In this document: positions 15,846 through 24,751 of the stretch, one piece after another
How positions within the stretch are numbered: the stretch's first letter is position 1
Layout: the number at the start of each line of letters is the position of its first letter
Assembly: GCF_040546765.1 (NCBI RefSeq)
Contig: NZ_JBEPOK010000001.1
Location: 496,001-560,000 of the forward strand
From: Arthrobacter sp. OAP107
Lineage (GTDB): Bacteria; Actinomycetota; Actinomycetes; Actinomycetales; Micrococcaceae
DNA length: 64,000 bases
Reading direction: 5' to 3'
Made by a program: the position numbers and the translations under genes
Notes under the pieces: generated by a model
The model's input: the letters and a program-made list of their open reading frames with translations, nothing else
The model's database searches: none
What the model was told of the DNA's origin: nothing

Positions 15846-18734
15846 ATGACGGAACGCTACGCTGCCCGCCCGCTCACCCTGGGCCGGAACGGCCGCACGC
15901 CGCGGACCCTCCGCAACCGGCTCGCCTCCGCCCCGATGGAACGCAACTACGGGACGACCGACGGGCACATCACCGAGCAGTACATCGACTACCTCGTCAC
16001 CCGGGCCAGGGCCGGCCTCGGACTGGTCACCACCGAAGCCACCTACGTGCGGGCCGACGGCAAGGGCCGCACCCACCAGCTCGGCCTGCACACCGACGCC
16101 GTGGTTCCCGGGCTGCGCAGGCTCACCGACGCGCTGCACGCGGAAGGTGCGCTGGCCGCCGTCGAACTTAACCACGGCGGCCGGACCGCCCAGACGGCCG
16201 TGTCCGGGCACAAGAACGTGGCGCCGTCGCCGGTGCCGTGCGCAGTGGCGGGCGGGGAAGTGCCGCTGGAACTGACCGCGGAGGAATGCCACGGCCTGGT
16301 GGCGTCCTACGCCGCGGCAGCCCGCCGGGCCGTGGCCGCCGGCTTCGACGTGATCAATATCCACGGCGCGCACGGCTACCTGATCCACCAGTTCATGTCG
16401 CCCATCTCCAACCACCGCACGGACGAGTTCGCCGCCCCGGAGCACTTCCTGAACCTGGTCATCGACGCCGTCCGGGAGGCGGCGCCGGACGCCATTGTGG
16501 GGGTGCGGGTGTCCGTCGTGGAGGGCCCGGCGGGCGGCATCAGCGCAGAACAGCAGGTGGCCATCATGGCCAAAGCGCACCTTGACCGGCTGGATTTCCT
16601 GGACCTGTCCGCGGGCAGCTACGACGCCGGCGAATGGATCGTGCAGCCCGGCGAGTGGAAACCGGGCCTGCTCCGGGACTACGCCGCGGCGTACCGGCAG
16701 TTCGGGCTTCCGCTGGGCATGGCTGGCAGGCTGAACTCCCCGGCCGTGATCGAGGAGGTCCTCGGCGACGGCGTCTGCGACTTCGTCAGCCTGGCCCGCG
16801 CCATCCACGCGGACCCCGCCTTTGTGGGCGGCGTCCTGCACGGTGAGGCGTACCGTCCATGCATCGCCTGCAACGTCTGCATCGATACCCTCGGCCAGGG
16901 GCAGGTCACGTGCACCGTCAACCCCGCCGTCGGGCGCTCCCAGGTTCCCGTTCCGACGCCGGCGGTCAAGCCGGGCACCAGGGTGGCCGTGGTGGGCGCC
17001 GGCCCGGCGGGCCTCACCGCCGCCCGGGAACTTGCCCTGGCAGGTGCGCAGGTCACCGTGCTCGACGACGGTGCCCGGCTGGGCGGGCAGTTCTCCCTCG
17101 CCGAACAGATGAAGTCGACGCCGGACTTCCACCGCTTCACCGACTGGTCCGCCGCCGAGAACGACCGCTTGGGTGTTGACGTCCGGCTGGGCAGCCGGGT
17201 GGATCCCAGCGACGTTGGGACGCTGGTCCGGGAAACCGGGGCCGACGCCGTGGTGCTGGCCACCGGCGGGACCCGGCCCGGCGCCGGCTTTCCCGGCGCC
17301 GATCTGCCCGGCGTGACGGACGTGCGCGACTGGCTCGCCGCCCACCCCGAAGTGCTGAACGGCGGCGGCGTCCCGGACGCCGTGACCATCTGGGGTGCGG
17401 ATTCGGTGGCGATGAGCCTGGCCGACACCCTCGCGGACCGCGGCACCGCGGTGCTGCTGGTGGGGCAGCAGGAGGTCCTCGCGCCCGAATCCGGGCGCCG
17501 GGCCAAGATCCTTGCCGTGCCCCGGCTCGAACAGAATCCCCGGGTCCGGGTCCGGCTGGGTGCCACGATCGAGGAGTACGACGGCGGCCGGATCCGGATC
17601 GCCGGCACGTCCCCGAACGGGGCCGCCCGGGAATGGCTGGACGCCCCGGGGAGCCTGCTGGTGTCCCGTTCGGTGCTGCCGCTTGACGGTTCCGTCCCCG
17701 CAGAGCGCCGCGAGGCAGGCCTGGCCCGGGCGGCCGGCGTGCCGGTGGCGTACGCCGGAACAGTGGTGGACCAGGCCTCGGCCATCGCCTCCAACGCGGT
17801 GAAAAGCGGGTATGACGCCGCGCAGCGCATCGCCGCGGCACTCGCCGTCCCGACCCCTCGAACTCAGCATGAACGGAGCAGCATCATGACCGCACCGCGC
17901 CGGCAGCTGGGCCTGGCCCAGCTGTCCCTGCTCAACACCGCCCCGCCGCAGCTGGTAACCATCGCCCGGGAAGCCGGCTTCGGCTTCATCGGCGCCCGCG
18001 TCCGCCCCGTCACGCCGAACGAGCGGCCCTACGACCTGCAGCCGGGGTCGCCGATGCTGAGGGAGACCCTGGCCCGGATGGACGACACCGGGGTCACCGT
18101 CCGCGACATCGAGTTCCTGCTGCTGGACGGCACCGACCAGCGCGACGCGTGGCTGGCCATGATGGCGGCCGGGCAGGCCCTCGGTGCGGCCTCCCTGACG
18201 GTGGCCGCGTCCGATCCCGACACTGCCCGCCTCGCAGACACCCTGGCGCGCATGACGGAGGACGGCCGCAACCACGGAATCGTCCCCACGCTGGAACCCA
18301 TCTCCTACCAGGCAGTGAACTCCATCCCCGCCGCGGTGGCGCTGGCCCGCACGTCGGGCTGCAGCATCGTGGCGGACGCGCTCCACCTGAACCGCTTCGG
18401 GGCCGTCCGGGGCTCCGTGCAGTGGCAGGACCTTGTGGCGAACCGTGGCCTGGTGCCGATGCTGCAGCTGTGCGACGGGCCGGCCGCGCATCCGGCTGAC
18501 CGTGCGGCGCTGGTGGCCGAGTCCCGCTCGGAGCGCGGTGTTCCAGGGGAAGGCGGCTTCGACCTTGCCGCCCTGGTCAATGTTTTCCCCGCCGATGTTC
18601 CGGTGAGCGTGGAGGTGCCGTCGGACACCACGGTGGCCCGGCTGGGGGAGCTCGGTTGGGCACGGAAGCTCAAAGCTGCAGCCGACGGGGTGCTGCAGGA
18701 AGCGGACAACTTCCAGAAAGCAGGAACCAAGTGA
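15846..18734 (+). CDS. Old-Yellow-Enzyme/2,4-dienoyl-CoA reductase fused to TIM-barrel isomerase
   Basis: A single 962-residue frame. Residues 1-350 are an FMN TIM barrel of the NADH:flavin oxidoreductase family (NIHGAHGYLIHQFMSPISNH). A cysteine cluster for 4Fe-4S follows (CIACNVC then C at TCTVNP). Residues about 377-670 hold FAD/NAD(P) domains (VAVVGAGPAGLTAARELALA). From about 681 on is a separate AP-endonuclease-2/xylose-isomerase-like barrel. The first part alone is a complete 2-enoate/dienoyl-CoA reductase. The junction has its own ribosome site and ATG (17886), so the fusion may come from a lost stop or an indel. Confidence 0.8.
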   Translation: MTERYAARPLTLGRNGRTPRTLRNRLASAPMERNYGTTDGHITEQYIDYLVTRARAGLGLVTTEATYVRADGKGRTHQLGLHTDAVVPGLRRLTDALHAEGALAAVELNHGGRTAQTAVSGHKNVAPSPVPCAVAGGEVPLELTAEECHGLVASYAAAARRAVAAGFDVINIHGAHGYLIHQFMSPISNHRTDEFAAPEHFLNLVIDAVREAAPDAIVGVRVSVVEGPAGGISAEQQVAIMAKAHLDRLDFLDLSAGSYDAGEWIVQPGEWKPGLLRDYAAAYRQFGLPLGMAGRLNSPAVIEEVLGDGVCDFVSLARAIHADPAFVGGVLHGEAYRPCIACNVCIDTLGQGQVTCTVNPAVGRSQVPVPTPAVKPGTRVAVVGAGPAGLTAARELALAGAQVTVLDDGARLGGQFSLAEQMKSTPDFHRFTDWSAAENDRLGVDVRLGSRVDPSDVGTLVRETGADAVVLATGGTRPGAGFPGADLPGVTDVRDWLAAHPEVLNGGGVPDAVTIWGADSVAMSLADTLADRGTAVLLVGQQEVLAPESGRRAKILAVPRLEQNPRVRVRLGATIEEYDGGRIRIAGTSPNGAAREWLDAPGSLLVSRSVLPLDGSVPAERREAGLARAAGVPVAYAGTVVDQASAIASNAVKSGYDAAQRIAAALAVPTPRTQHERSSIMTAPRRQLGLAQLSLLNTAPPQLVTIAREAGFGFIGARVRPVTPNERPYDLQPGSPMLRETLARMDDTGVTVRDIEFLLLDGTDQRDAWLAMMAAGQALGAASLTVAASDPDTARLADTLARMTEDGRNHGIVPTLEPISYQAVNSIPAAVALARTSGCSIVADALHLNRFGAVRGSVQWQDLVANRGLVPMLQLCDGPAAHPADRAALVAESRSERGVPGEGGFDLAALVNVFPADVPVSVEVPSDTTVARLGELGWARKLKAAADGVLQEADNFQKAGTK
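17886..18734 (+). other. Internal start: sugar phosphate isomerase/epimerase-like module
   Basis: Within the long frame, ATG at 17886 is preceded by CGGAGC at 7-nt spacing. It would give a self-sufficient 282-residue TIM barrel (MTAPRRQLGLAQLSLLNT onward) with a metal-site-like Glu in TLEPISYQ and an SIVADALHL strand. A TGA exists 1 nt out of frame at 17869-17871 (CATGAA). A single indel just upstream would restore two separate genes. This family includes inosose/hydroxypyruvate isomerases and 3-dehydroshikimate dehydratase-like enzymes; the reaction is not known here. Confidence 0.55.
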
Positions 18735-19582
18735 GCGAAGCACTGGAAAGCGAAGCGCTGGAAAGCACGACGGCGGAACCGGCGCCCGGCGTCGTCATTC
18801 CCCTGATCGGCCTGGGCACCTGGCCGATGACCGGCGGGGAGGCCACCGACGCGGTGGCCCGCGCCATCGCCAACGGGTACCGGCACATCGATACAGCCGA
18901 AAACTACGGCAACGAGGAGGCCGTGGGGGAGGGGATCCGCCGCAGCGGAATTGCCCGCGGCGACCTGTTCCTGACCACCAAGTTCAACAGCCAGTGGCAT
19001 GGCAGGACGGGTGTGCGTGAGGCCTTCGGCGCGGCAACCCGGCGGCTCGGTACCGAATACCTTGACCTCTTCCTGGTCCACTGGCCGAATCCGTCCAAAG
19101 GCCGGTTCGTCGAGGCGGCGGAGGAGCTCCTTGAGCTGGCCGGTGAGGGGCTGATCAGGTGCTGGGGTGTCTCCAACTTCAAGCCGGCCCACCTGCGGGA
19201 ACTGCAGGCGGCAGGCCTGGAAACACCGCTCAACCAGGTCCAGATCGATCCCGAAACCCAGCAGCCGGAGCAGCTGGCCTTCCACCGGGAGCACGGCATC
19301 CTCACCGCCGCGTACAGCCCGCTGGGCCGCAGCGGCGGCTTCCTCTCGGACCCGGCCGTCACGGGCCCCGCCGGGGCGCACGGCAAGACGCCGGCGCAGG
19401 TGGTCCTCCGCTGGCAGGTCCAGTCCGGCCGGGTGGCCATCCCCAAGTCCGCCGACGGCCGGCGGCAGCGCGAAAACCTCGACGTCTTCGGCTTCGCGCT
19501 CACCGAGGCGGAAATGGCCGGCATCGACGCCCTGGACACGGGCGCGCCGCCGCGGCTCGACTCGGACCAATTCGGACACTGA
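18731..19582 (+). CDS. Aldo/keto reductase
   Basis: 283 residues from the GTG at 18731, which overlaps the preceding TGA (GTGA). The AKR signature is clear: GYRHIDTAENYGNEEAVGEG (Asp and Tyr of the tetrad), the Lys in TTKFNS, HWPNPSKG (His), and the NADPH-binding IPKSADGRRQRENL near the C-terminus. It resembles 2,5-diketogluconate reductase-type enzymes. It likely reduces or oxidises a carbonyl intermediate of the linked pathway. Confidence 0.88.
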   Translation: MSEALESEALESTTAEPAPGVVIPLIGLGTWPMTGGEATDAVARAIANGYRHIDTAENYGNEEAVGEGIRRSGIARGDLFLTTKFNSQWHGRTGVREAFGAATRRLGTEYLDLFLVHWPNPSKGRFVEAAEELLELAGEGLIRCWGVSNFKPAHLRELQAAGLETPLNQVQIDPETQQPEQLAFHREHGILTAAYSPLGRSGGFLSDPAVTGPAGAHGKTPAQVVLRWQVQSGRVAIPKSADGRRQRENLDVFGFALTEAEMAGIDALDTGAPPRLDSDQFGH

Positions 19583-19602
19583 AAGAACCACTGGAGCAAG
19601 AA

Positions 19603-21405
19603 ATGACCTTCCCGACTGATGCAACAACACCCACCGCCGACACCCTTGACTGCGACGCCCTTAGCTGCGACGTCCTGGTGGTGGGCTCCGGCGCGGGTGG
19701 CCTGGCCGCCGCCGTAACAGCGGCGTACCACGGCCTGAAAGTGGTGGTGGTGGAAAAGGCGGACGTGTGCGGCGGCGCCACGGCATGGTCGGGCGGCTGG
19801 GCCTGGGCGCCTGGTAATCCGCTGGCCAGGGCTGCCGGCGTCACCGAGGACAAGGAGTCCTTCCGGACCTACCTCCGCAGCGTCCTGGGGGCCGACTACC
19901 AAGCCGACAGGGTGGACGCGTTCCTGGAGGCCGTGCCGCACATGGTGGGCTTCTTCCACCAGAAGACGTCGCTGCAGTTCGTCCCCGGCGCCAGGATCAA
20001 CGACATCTACGGCGGGCTTCCCGGCGCCGGGACCGGGCACCGCTCGGTGGGGCCCAAGCCGATGAACGCCCGGCGGATCCGTCCCGAGGTGCGCGCCAAG
20101 CTTCGGCACCAGCTGTACGAGACCTCGTTCCTGGGAATGGGCATCATGGCAGGACCGGACTTGTCCAAATTCCTGTCCGCGTCCCGGGGCAATCCGCGCG
20201 GGATCTTCCATGCGGGCTGGCGCTTCGGCCGGCACATGCTGGATCTGCTGATACACCGGCGCAACATGCAGCTGGTCAACGGCACGGCCCTGACCGGCAG
20301 GCTGCTGCACTCGGCAGACCGCTTCGGCGTGGACATCCGCGTCTCCACGCCGGCCCGGCGCCTGCTGACCGACCGGGCAGGCGCGGTGACGGGCGCCGTC
20401 GTCGGAACCCCCAAAGGGGAGCTGCAGATCAATGCTTCACGCGGTGTGGTCCTTGCCGCCGGCGGTTTCCCGCAGGATATGGAGCGCCGGAAGGAGCTGT
20501 TCCCGCACACGCCTACCGGGCGAGAGCACTGGACGCTGGCGCCTGCCGAGGCCAGCGGCGACGGCATCAGCCTGGGCCAGCAGGTGGGCGCCCGCTTCCG
20601 GAGCGACGTGAAATCCGCGGCGGCGTGGTGCCCGGTGTCGCTGGTGCCGTACCGCAACGGCCGCACCGGCACCTTCCCGCACATCATGGACCGCGCCAAG
20701 CCGGGCAGCATCGGCGTCCTGCGCAGCGGGAAGCGGTTCGTCAACGAGGCCAACGGGTACTACGACTACGTGGCCGCGATGCTGGCGGCCACGCCGGCGG
20801 GGGAGCAAGCGGAGGCCTGGCAGATCGCCGACTCCCGCTTTGTGCGTCGCTTCCCGCTGGGCATGGCCAAGCCGCTGCCCGTCCCGCTCTTTCCCTACCT
20901 GCGGTCCGGCTACCTGAAGAAGGGCCGCACGCTTGAGGAACTTGCCGCCCGCTGCGGCATCGATCCCGCCGGGCTGAGGGAAACGGTGGAGCGGTTCAAC
21001 CGCCATGCGGCCGACGGCGTCGATCCCGACTTCGGCCGCGGCTCCACGTCCTTCAACCGGTACGGCGGTGACGCCACGGTGACGCCGAACCCATCGCTGG
21101 GCGCCATCGAGAAGGGCCCGTTCTACGCCGTGCGCGTGGTGCCGGGCAGCTTCGGCACGTTCGCCGGGCTGGACGTGGACGGCCGCGCCCGCGCCCTGGA
21201 CGGCGCCGGCCGGCCCATCCCGGGGCTGTACGTCGCCGGCAACGACCAGGCCAGCGTGATGGGCGGGCACTACCCGGCCGGCGGCATCAACCTCGGCCCG
21301 GCCCTCGCGTTCGGATACGTCGCCGGCCGCGACCTCGCCGGCGCCGTCGAGTACGAGGACGACGGGACGGTGCCGGCGGAAACCGCTGAGAAGTCAGCCC
21401 ATTGA
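19603..21405 (+). CDS. FAD-dependent oxidoreductase, fumarate reductase/KSTD-like
   Basis: 600 residues. The N-terminal FAD motif is VVGSGAGGLAAAVTAAYHG with VVEKADVCGGATAWSGG. The C-terminal cofactor motifs are GLYVAGNDQASVMGGHYPAG and GINLGPALAFGYVAGRDLAG. It belongs to the succinate dehydrogenase/fumarate reductase flavoprotein fold that includes 3-ketosteroid delta-1-dehydrogenase. It probably introduces or removes a C=C bond next to a carbonyl. Intact counterpart of the broken gene at 5665-7322. Last gene of the plus-strand run; 20 nt after the AKR. Confidence 0.85.
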   Translation: MTFPTDATTPTADTLDCDALSCDVLVVGSGAGGLAAAVTAAYHGLKVVVVEKADVCGGATAWSGGWAWAPGNPLARAAGVTEDKESFRTYLRSVLGADYQADRVDAFLEAVPHMVGFFHQKTSLQFVPGARINDIYGGLPGAGTGHRSVGPKPMNARRIRPEVRAKLRHQLYETSFLGMGIMAGPDLSKFLSASRGNPRGIFHAGWRFGRHMLDLLIHRRNMQLVNGTALTGRLLHSADRFGVDIRVSTPARRLLTDRAGAVTGAVVGTPKGELQINASRGVVLAAGGFPQDMERRKELFPHTPTGREHWTLAPAEASGDGISLGQQVGARFRSDVKSAAAWCPVSLVPYRNGRTGTFPHIMDRAKPGSIGVLRSGKRFVNEANGYYDYVAAMLAATPAGEQAEAWQIADSRFVRRFPLGMAKPLPVPLFPYLRSGYLKKGRTLEELAARCGIDPAGLRETVERFNRHAADGVDPDFGRGSTSFNRYGGDATVTPNPSLGAIEKGPFYAVRVVPGSFGTFAGLDVDGRARALDGAGRPIPGLYVAGNDQASVMGGHYPAGGINLGPALAFGYVAGRDLAGAVEYEDDGTVPAETAEKSAH

Positions 21406-21448
21406 CACCCGTCCTGCCGGACCATATCCTACAACCAAATGGTTGTAG
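21402..21448 (+). promoter_or_regulatory. Leaderless arsR promoter with palindromic operator
   Basis: TTGACA (21402-21407), 17-nt spacer, TATCCT (21425-21430). The -35 overlaps the stop codon of the flavoprotein gene. A perfect palindrome CTACAACCA-AA-TGGTTGTAG (21429-21448) overlaps both the -10 end and the ATG at 21439. The start of transcription should fall at about 21437-21439, giving a leaderless mRNA and direct autorepression. Confidence 0.75.
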
Positions 21449-21783
21449 ATCAGCTTAGCGATGCCGAACTCGACCGCCTCTTCCAGGCGTTCGCAGACAC
21501 CACCCGGCGGGACATCATGCGCCGGGTGACGGTGGGCGAGTATTCGGTGACCGGCCTGGCGGCCCTCTACGCCATGAGCTTTGCCGCCGTTCAAAAGCAC
21601 GTGGCGGTGTTGGAACGCGCCTCCCTGGTCACCAAGGAGAAGCGCGGAAGGGAGCAGATCGTGCGGGGCAACCATGACGGCCTGGAAAAGGCCCGCCGGC
21701 TGCTGGACGAGTACGAGGCGATCTGGCGGCAGCGCGTCGCCCGGATCGCAGACATCCTCGCTGAAGAACTCACTGAAGAATAG
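21439..21783 (+). CDS. ArsR-family regulator
   Basis: 114 residues, winged helix with FADTTRRDIMRRVTVGEYSV and AAVQKHVAVLERASLVTKEK. It belongs to the metal-independent ArsR group that pairs with AHSA1/SRPBCC genes; no metal-binding ELCVCDL motif is present. No Shine-Dalgarno is seen, consistent with a leaderless transcript. It is 13 nt before the SRPBCC gene and probably represses both through the overlapping palindrome. Confidence 0.9.
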   Translation: MVVDQLSDAELDRLFQAFADTTRRDIMRRVTVGEYSVTGLAALYAMSFAAVQKHVAVLERASLVTKEKRGREQIVRGNHDGLEKARRLLDEYEAIWRQRVARIADILAEELTEE

Positions 21784-21796
21784 GAAGGGTCCGGCA

Positions 21797-22294
21797 ATGA
21801 CGGTCATCAGTTCCACCAAGAATCCCGAGGCACTCAGCTTCGTCCTCGTGGCAGAGTTGGACGCCGACGTGAAACGCGTCTGGCAGATCTGGGAAGACCC
21901 GCGGCAGCTCGAGCGCTGGTGGGGCCCGCCCACCTGGCCGGCAACATTCAGCCAGTACGAATTCACCCCCGGCGGCGAGGCTTCGTATTACATGACCGGA
22001 CCGGAAGGTGAGAAGGGATACGGCTGGTGGCGCATCACCGACATCGAGGCGCCGCACCGTCTCGAGTTCGACGAAGGCTTCGCTGACGACAACGGCGCAC
22101 CGGTGGAGGCCATGGGCAGCGCGCACGCCACGGTCACCCTCGAGGACATCGGCGGGCGAACCCGGATGACCGTCCACTCCGTCTTCGAGTCCGAAGAGCA
22201 GATGAACCAGATGATGGAGATGGGCATGGAAGAGGGAATGAGGGAGGCTGCCGGACAGATCGACGCCCTCCTGGCCGAGCCCGCCCGCGCCTGA
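21797..22294 (+). CDS. SRPBCC (AHSA1-like) domain protein
   Basis: 165 residues of the START-like Activator-of-Hsp90-ATPase-1 fold: VAELDADVKRVWQIWEDPRQ, LERWWGPPTWPATF, and an amphipathic C-terminal helix (AAGQIDALLAEPA). These proteins bind small hydrophobic ligands; the physiological ligand is unknown. Co-transcribed with arsR and followed by a strong terminator 14 nt after the stop. Confidence 0.88.
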   Translation: MTVISSTKNPEALSFVLVAELDADVKRVWQIWEDPRQLERWWGPPTWPATFSQYEFTPGGEASYYMTGPEGEKGYGWWRITDIEAPHRLEFDEGFADDNGAPVEAMGSAHATVTLEDIGGRTRMTVHSVFESEEQMNQMMEMGMEEGMREAAGQIDALLAEPARA

Positions 22295-22307
22295 CTTATT
22301 CGGGCAC

Positions 22308-22356
22308 AACGCAAGAGGACGACGGCGGGAATGTCCCGCCGTCGTCCTCTTGCGTT
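22308..22356. terminator. Strong bidirectional terminator, GACGACGGCGGG family
   Basis: Perfect 23-bp stem (22308-22330 with 22334-22356) with a 3-nt loop ATG and a T-run after it on the plus strand; A-run on the other side. It lies between the convergent SRPBCC gene (stop 22294) and the small minus-strand gene (stop 22388). Confidence 0.85.
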
Positions 22357-22387
22357 TTGTCCGGGGTACTGGCTATCCGGGTGCTGG

Positions 22388-22570
22388 CTAGAGGCCCGCG
22401 GTGTTCAGGCTGAGCGTGAAGGTGTTCGGGCCGGTCAGGTGGACCGCAACGTCATTCTTGTGGGCGTTGGCCCGGCTCGAAAAATCGTGCACCAGCGACT
22501 CCAGTGTGTGGTCCACTGCGGAACGGTCCCAGATCTTGATCGTCATTGATTCAGCGTTGTCAAAGGTCAT
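22388..22570 (-). CDS. Small conserved-type hypothetical protein
   Basis: 60 residues (or 52 from the second ATG at 22546, MTIKIWDRSAVDHTLESLVH). It has a mixed composition with a predicted amphipathic helix and a beta-rich C-terminus (VAVHLTGPNTFTLSLNTAGL), not the Arg/Pro/Ala bias of shadow frames in this genome. The bidirectional terminator 32 nt beyond its stop supports expression. No family recognised and no clear ribosome site. Confidence 0.5.
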   Translation of the reverse strand: MTFDNAESMTIKIWDRSAVDHTLESLVHDFSSRANAHKNDVAVHLTGPNTFTLSLNTAGL

Positions 22571-22957
22571 TTCTCAGTGCTTTCGTGTCTGGGCAAGGCG
22601 CCTATGCGATGCCGCGGAACAGGACAGCCCAGGAACGCTCGGAGGCCGGGGGCAGCTCGACGAGCTCACCGGTTTGGCCTCATTGCGTCCACCAGGATTT
22701 TGTTGTGTTTGAACTTCTAAGCCCGTGTCGGAAAGCGTATTCCAAGCAGGCTTCACTCTATGATGCACAGGCGCGGGAAGGCTTTTCAACCGGAAACGGC
22801 CCAAATGGCGGGTGAGGTTTGACACATGCCCCTCCGCGCGAACGTACACTTGGGGCCCTCAGGAAACGCTTCCCGAGGGCCCCAAGTGTACGTTCGCGCA
22901 GGGTGGGGGCGCCGGAGTCAGCCGTCGTCCTCGTTACTGTTGGCCCCCGTGCCCGGC
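22571..22957. other. Intergenic region with one long hairpin
   Basis: 387 nt between the small gene and the biotin carboxylase stop. Apart from the hairpin at 22836-22899 I see no gene; open frames here have no ribosome site and no recognisable protein. Confidence 0.6.
22836..22899. repeat. Long-hairpin intergenic repeat, copy A
   Basis: 25-bp perfect stem (22836-22860 with 22875-22899) starting GCGCGAACGTACACTTG. Inside is a 14-nt apex a-GGAA-ACGC-TTCC-c that can add 4 more pairs. Copy B is at 28082-28145 with the same apex core; three stem positions differ and each is compensated on the other arm. It lies 58 nt downstream of the carboxylase stop. Confidence 0.85.
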
Positions 22958-24748
22958 TTAGCGGATCACCGCCAGCACCGAGCCGGAGGTGATCAGGTCT
23001 CCGGCTCCGGCGGCCACGCCGGAAAGAACGCCGCCCCGGTGGGCGGGGACGCTGGTTTCCATCTTCATGGCCTCCAGGACCACCACGGGATCGCCGGCGG
23101 TCACTTCGGCGCCCGGCTCCACGAGCCACTTCACCACGGTGCCGCTCATGGCGGCGCGGAGTTCCGCCGGGTCGGCGGCGCGGGCAGCGCCATCGCCTGA
23201 ACCGCCGTCGGAGGGGCCGCCGTCGGACAAGCCGGCGGCTGCGGCGTCCAGACCGCCGGGAAGCGCCTGGCCCGAGCGTGCCCAGCCGTCCAGCAGGTCA
23301 GCCGGCAGCCCAACGGCAAGCCGGCGGCCGTCCACGTCCACGGTGATGGTGCGCCGGCGGCCTTCCGGGCCGGAGGGGCTGAAATCGGGATCGGCCGGGA
23401 CGCTGTCCGCGAAGTCTGTCTCGATCCAGCGGGTGTGGACATCCAGCCCGGTCTCGGAGGTGAAGTCGGGAGCCTCCACCACGGCGCGGTGGAAGGGGAG
23501 AACGGTGGCCACTCCGGTGATGCTGATTTCGGCCAGGGCCCGGCGGGCGCGGCGCAGCGCCTGCTGGCGGTCGGCGCCGGTGACGATCAGCTTCGCTAGG
23601 AGCGAGTCGAACTGCGGCGCCACGAAGGAACCTGAGCGGACTCCGGTGTCCAGCCGGATGCCGGGGCCGGTAGGTACGGTGAACCCGCTGACGGTGCCGG
23701 GGGAGGGCAGGAAGCCGCGCCCCACGTCCTCGGCGTTGATCCGGAATTCAAACGCATGGCCGCGGGGGGCCGGATCTTCGGTGTGGCGGAGCCGCTCTCC
23801 TGCGGCGATCCGTAACTGCTCCTGGACCAGGTCGATGCCCGTGGTTTCCTCGGTGATGGGATGTTCCACCTGCAGCCGCGTGTTCACCTCGAGGAAGGCG
23901 ACCGTGCCGTCGGCGGCGACCAGGAACTCCACCGTCCCCGCACCCGAGTAGCCGGCTTCCCGGCAAACTGCCTTGGCGGCGTCGTAAATCTGGGTCCGCT
24001 GGCTCTCGCTAAGGAACGGCGCCGGGGCTTCCTCCACCAGCTTCTGGTGGCGCCGCTGGAGGGAGCAGTCCCGGGTTCCGACGACGATGACGTTGCCGTG
24101 GGTATCGGCCAGCACCTGTGCTTCGACATGGCGCGGCCGGTCCAGGTAGCGCTCCACAAAGCATTCGCCCCGGCCGAACGCTGCGACCGCCTCGCGCACT
24201 GCGGAATCGAAGGCCTCCTCCACCTCCTCCAGGTTCCGGACCACCTTCAGCCCGCGTCCGCCGCCACCGAACGCTGCCTTGATGGCGATCGGGAGCCCGT
24301 GCTCCGCCGCGAAGGCGCGGGCCTCGGCGGCGGACTCCACCGGACCGTCGCTGCCGGCGACAAGCGGGGCGCCGGCGCGGACGGCGATCTCGCGGGCCGT
24401 GATCTTGTTGCCGAGCTGGCGGATGGCCTCCGGCGACGGCCCGATCCACGCGAGCCCGGCATCCAACACCGCCTGCGCAAAGTCCGCGTTCTCGGACAGG
24501 AAGCCGTACCCGGGATGGACCGCATCCGCCCCGGAAGACGCAGCCGCGCCGAGGAGCTTCCCGATGTTCAGGTAGGTGTCCGCCGGGGAGTTGCCGCCAA
24601 GGCTGAACGCCTCGTCAGCGGCGGAAACGTGCATGGCGTCGGCGTCGATGTCTGCATACACAGCCACGGAGGCCAGCTGTGCATCGTCGCAGGCCCGGGC
24701 GATCCGGACGGCGATTTCGCCGCGGTTGGCAATAAGGACCTTGTGCAT
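22958..24748 (-). CDS. Biotin carboxylase-BCCP subunit of a pxp-linked carboxylase
   Basis: 596 residues. Biotin carboxylase domain (1-445): HKVLIANRGEIAVRIARAC, ATP-grasp loop KAAFGGGGRGLKVV, catalytic EVNTRLQVEHPITEE. After a Gly/Ser/Asp-rich linker comes a biotin carrier domain with EAMKMET (biotinyl-Lys about 562). No carboxyltransferase domain is present. It directly follows the PxpB-PxpC fusion (3 nt gap). In urea carboxylase the transferase part is itself KipI/KipA-like, so this subunit and the fusion may form a biotin-dependent carboxylase. Confidence 0.88.
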   Translation of the reverse strand: MHKVLIANRGEIAVRIARACDDAQLASVAVYADIDADAMHVSAADEAFSLGGNSPADTYLNIGKLLGAAASSGADAVHPGYGFLSENADFAQAVLDAGLAWIGPSPEAIRQLGNKITAREIAVRAGAPLVAGSDGPVESAAEARAFAAEHGLPIAIKAAFGGGGRGLKVVRNLEEVEEAFDSAVREAVAAFGRGECFVERYLDRPRHVEAQVLADTHGNVIVVGTRDCSLQRRHQKLVEEAPAPFLSESQRTQIYDAAKAVCREAGYSGAGTVEFLVAADGTVAFLEVNTRLQVEHPITEETTGIDLVQEQLRIAAGERLRHTEDPAPRGHAFEFRINAEDVGRGFLPSPGTVSGFTVPTGPGIRLDTGVRSGSFVAPQFDSLLAKLIVTGADRQQALRRARRALAEISITGVATVLPFHRAVVEAPDFTSETGLDVHTRWIETDFADSVPADPDFSPSGPEGRRRTITVDVDGRRLAVGLPADLLDGWARSGQALPGGLDAAAAGLSDGGPSDGGSGDGAARAADPAELRAAMSGTVVKWLVEPGAEVTAGDPVVVLEAMKMETSVPAHRGGVLSGVAAGAGDLITSGSVLAVIR

Positions 24749-24751
24749 CAG

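Noticed and set aside
15804..18743. 979-codon open frame on the minus strand
   Set aside because: Shadow of the ene-reductase/isomerase gene; Arg/His/Gly-biased composition, no domain, caused by high third-position GC.
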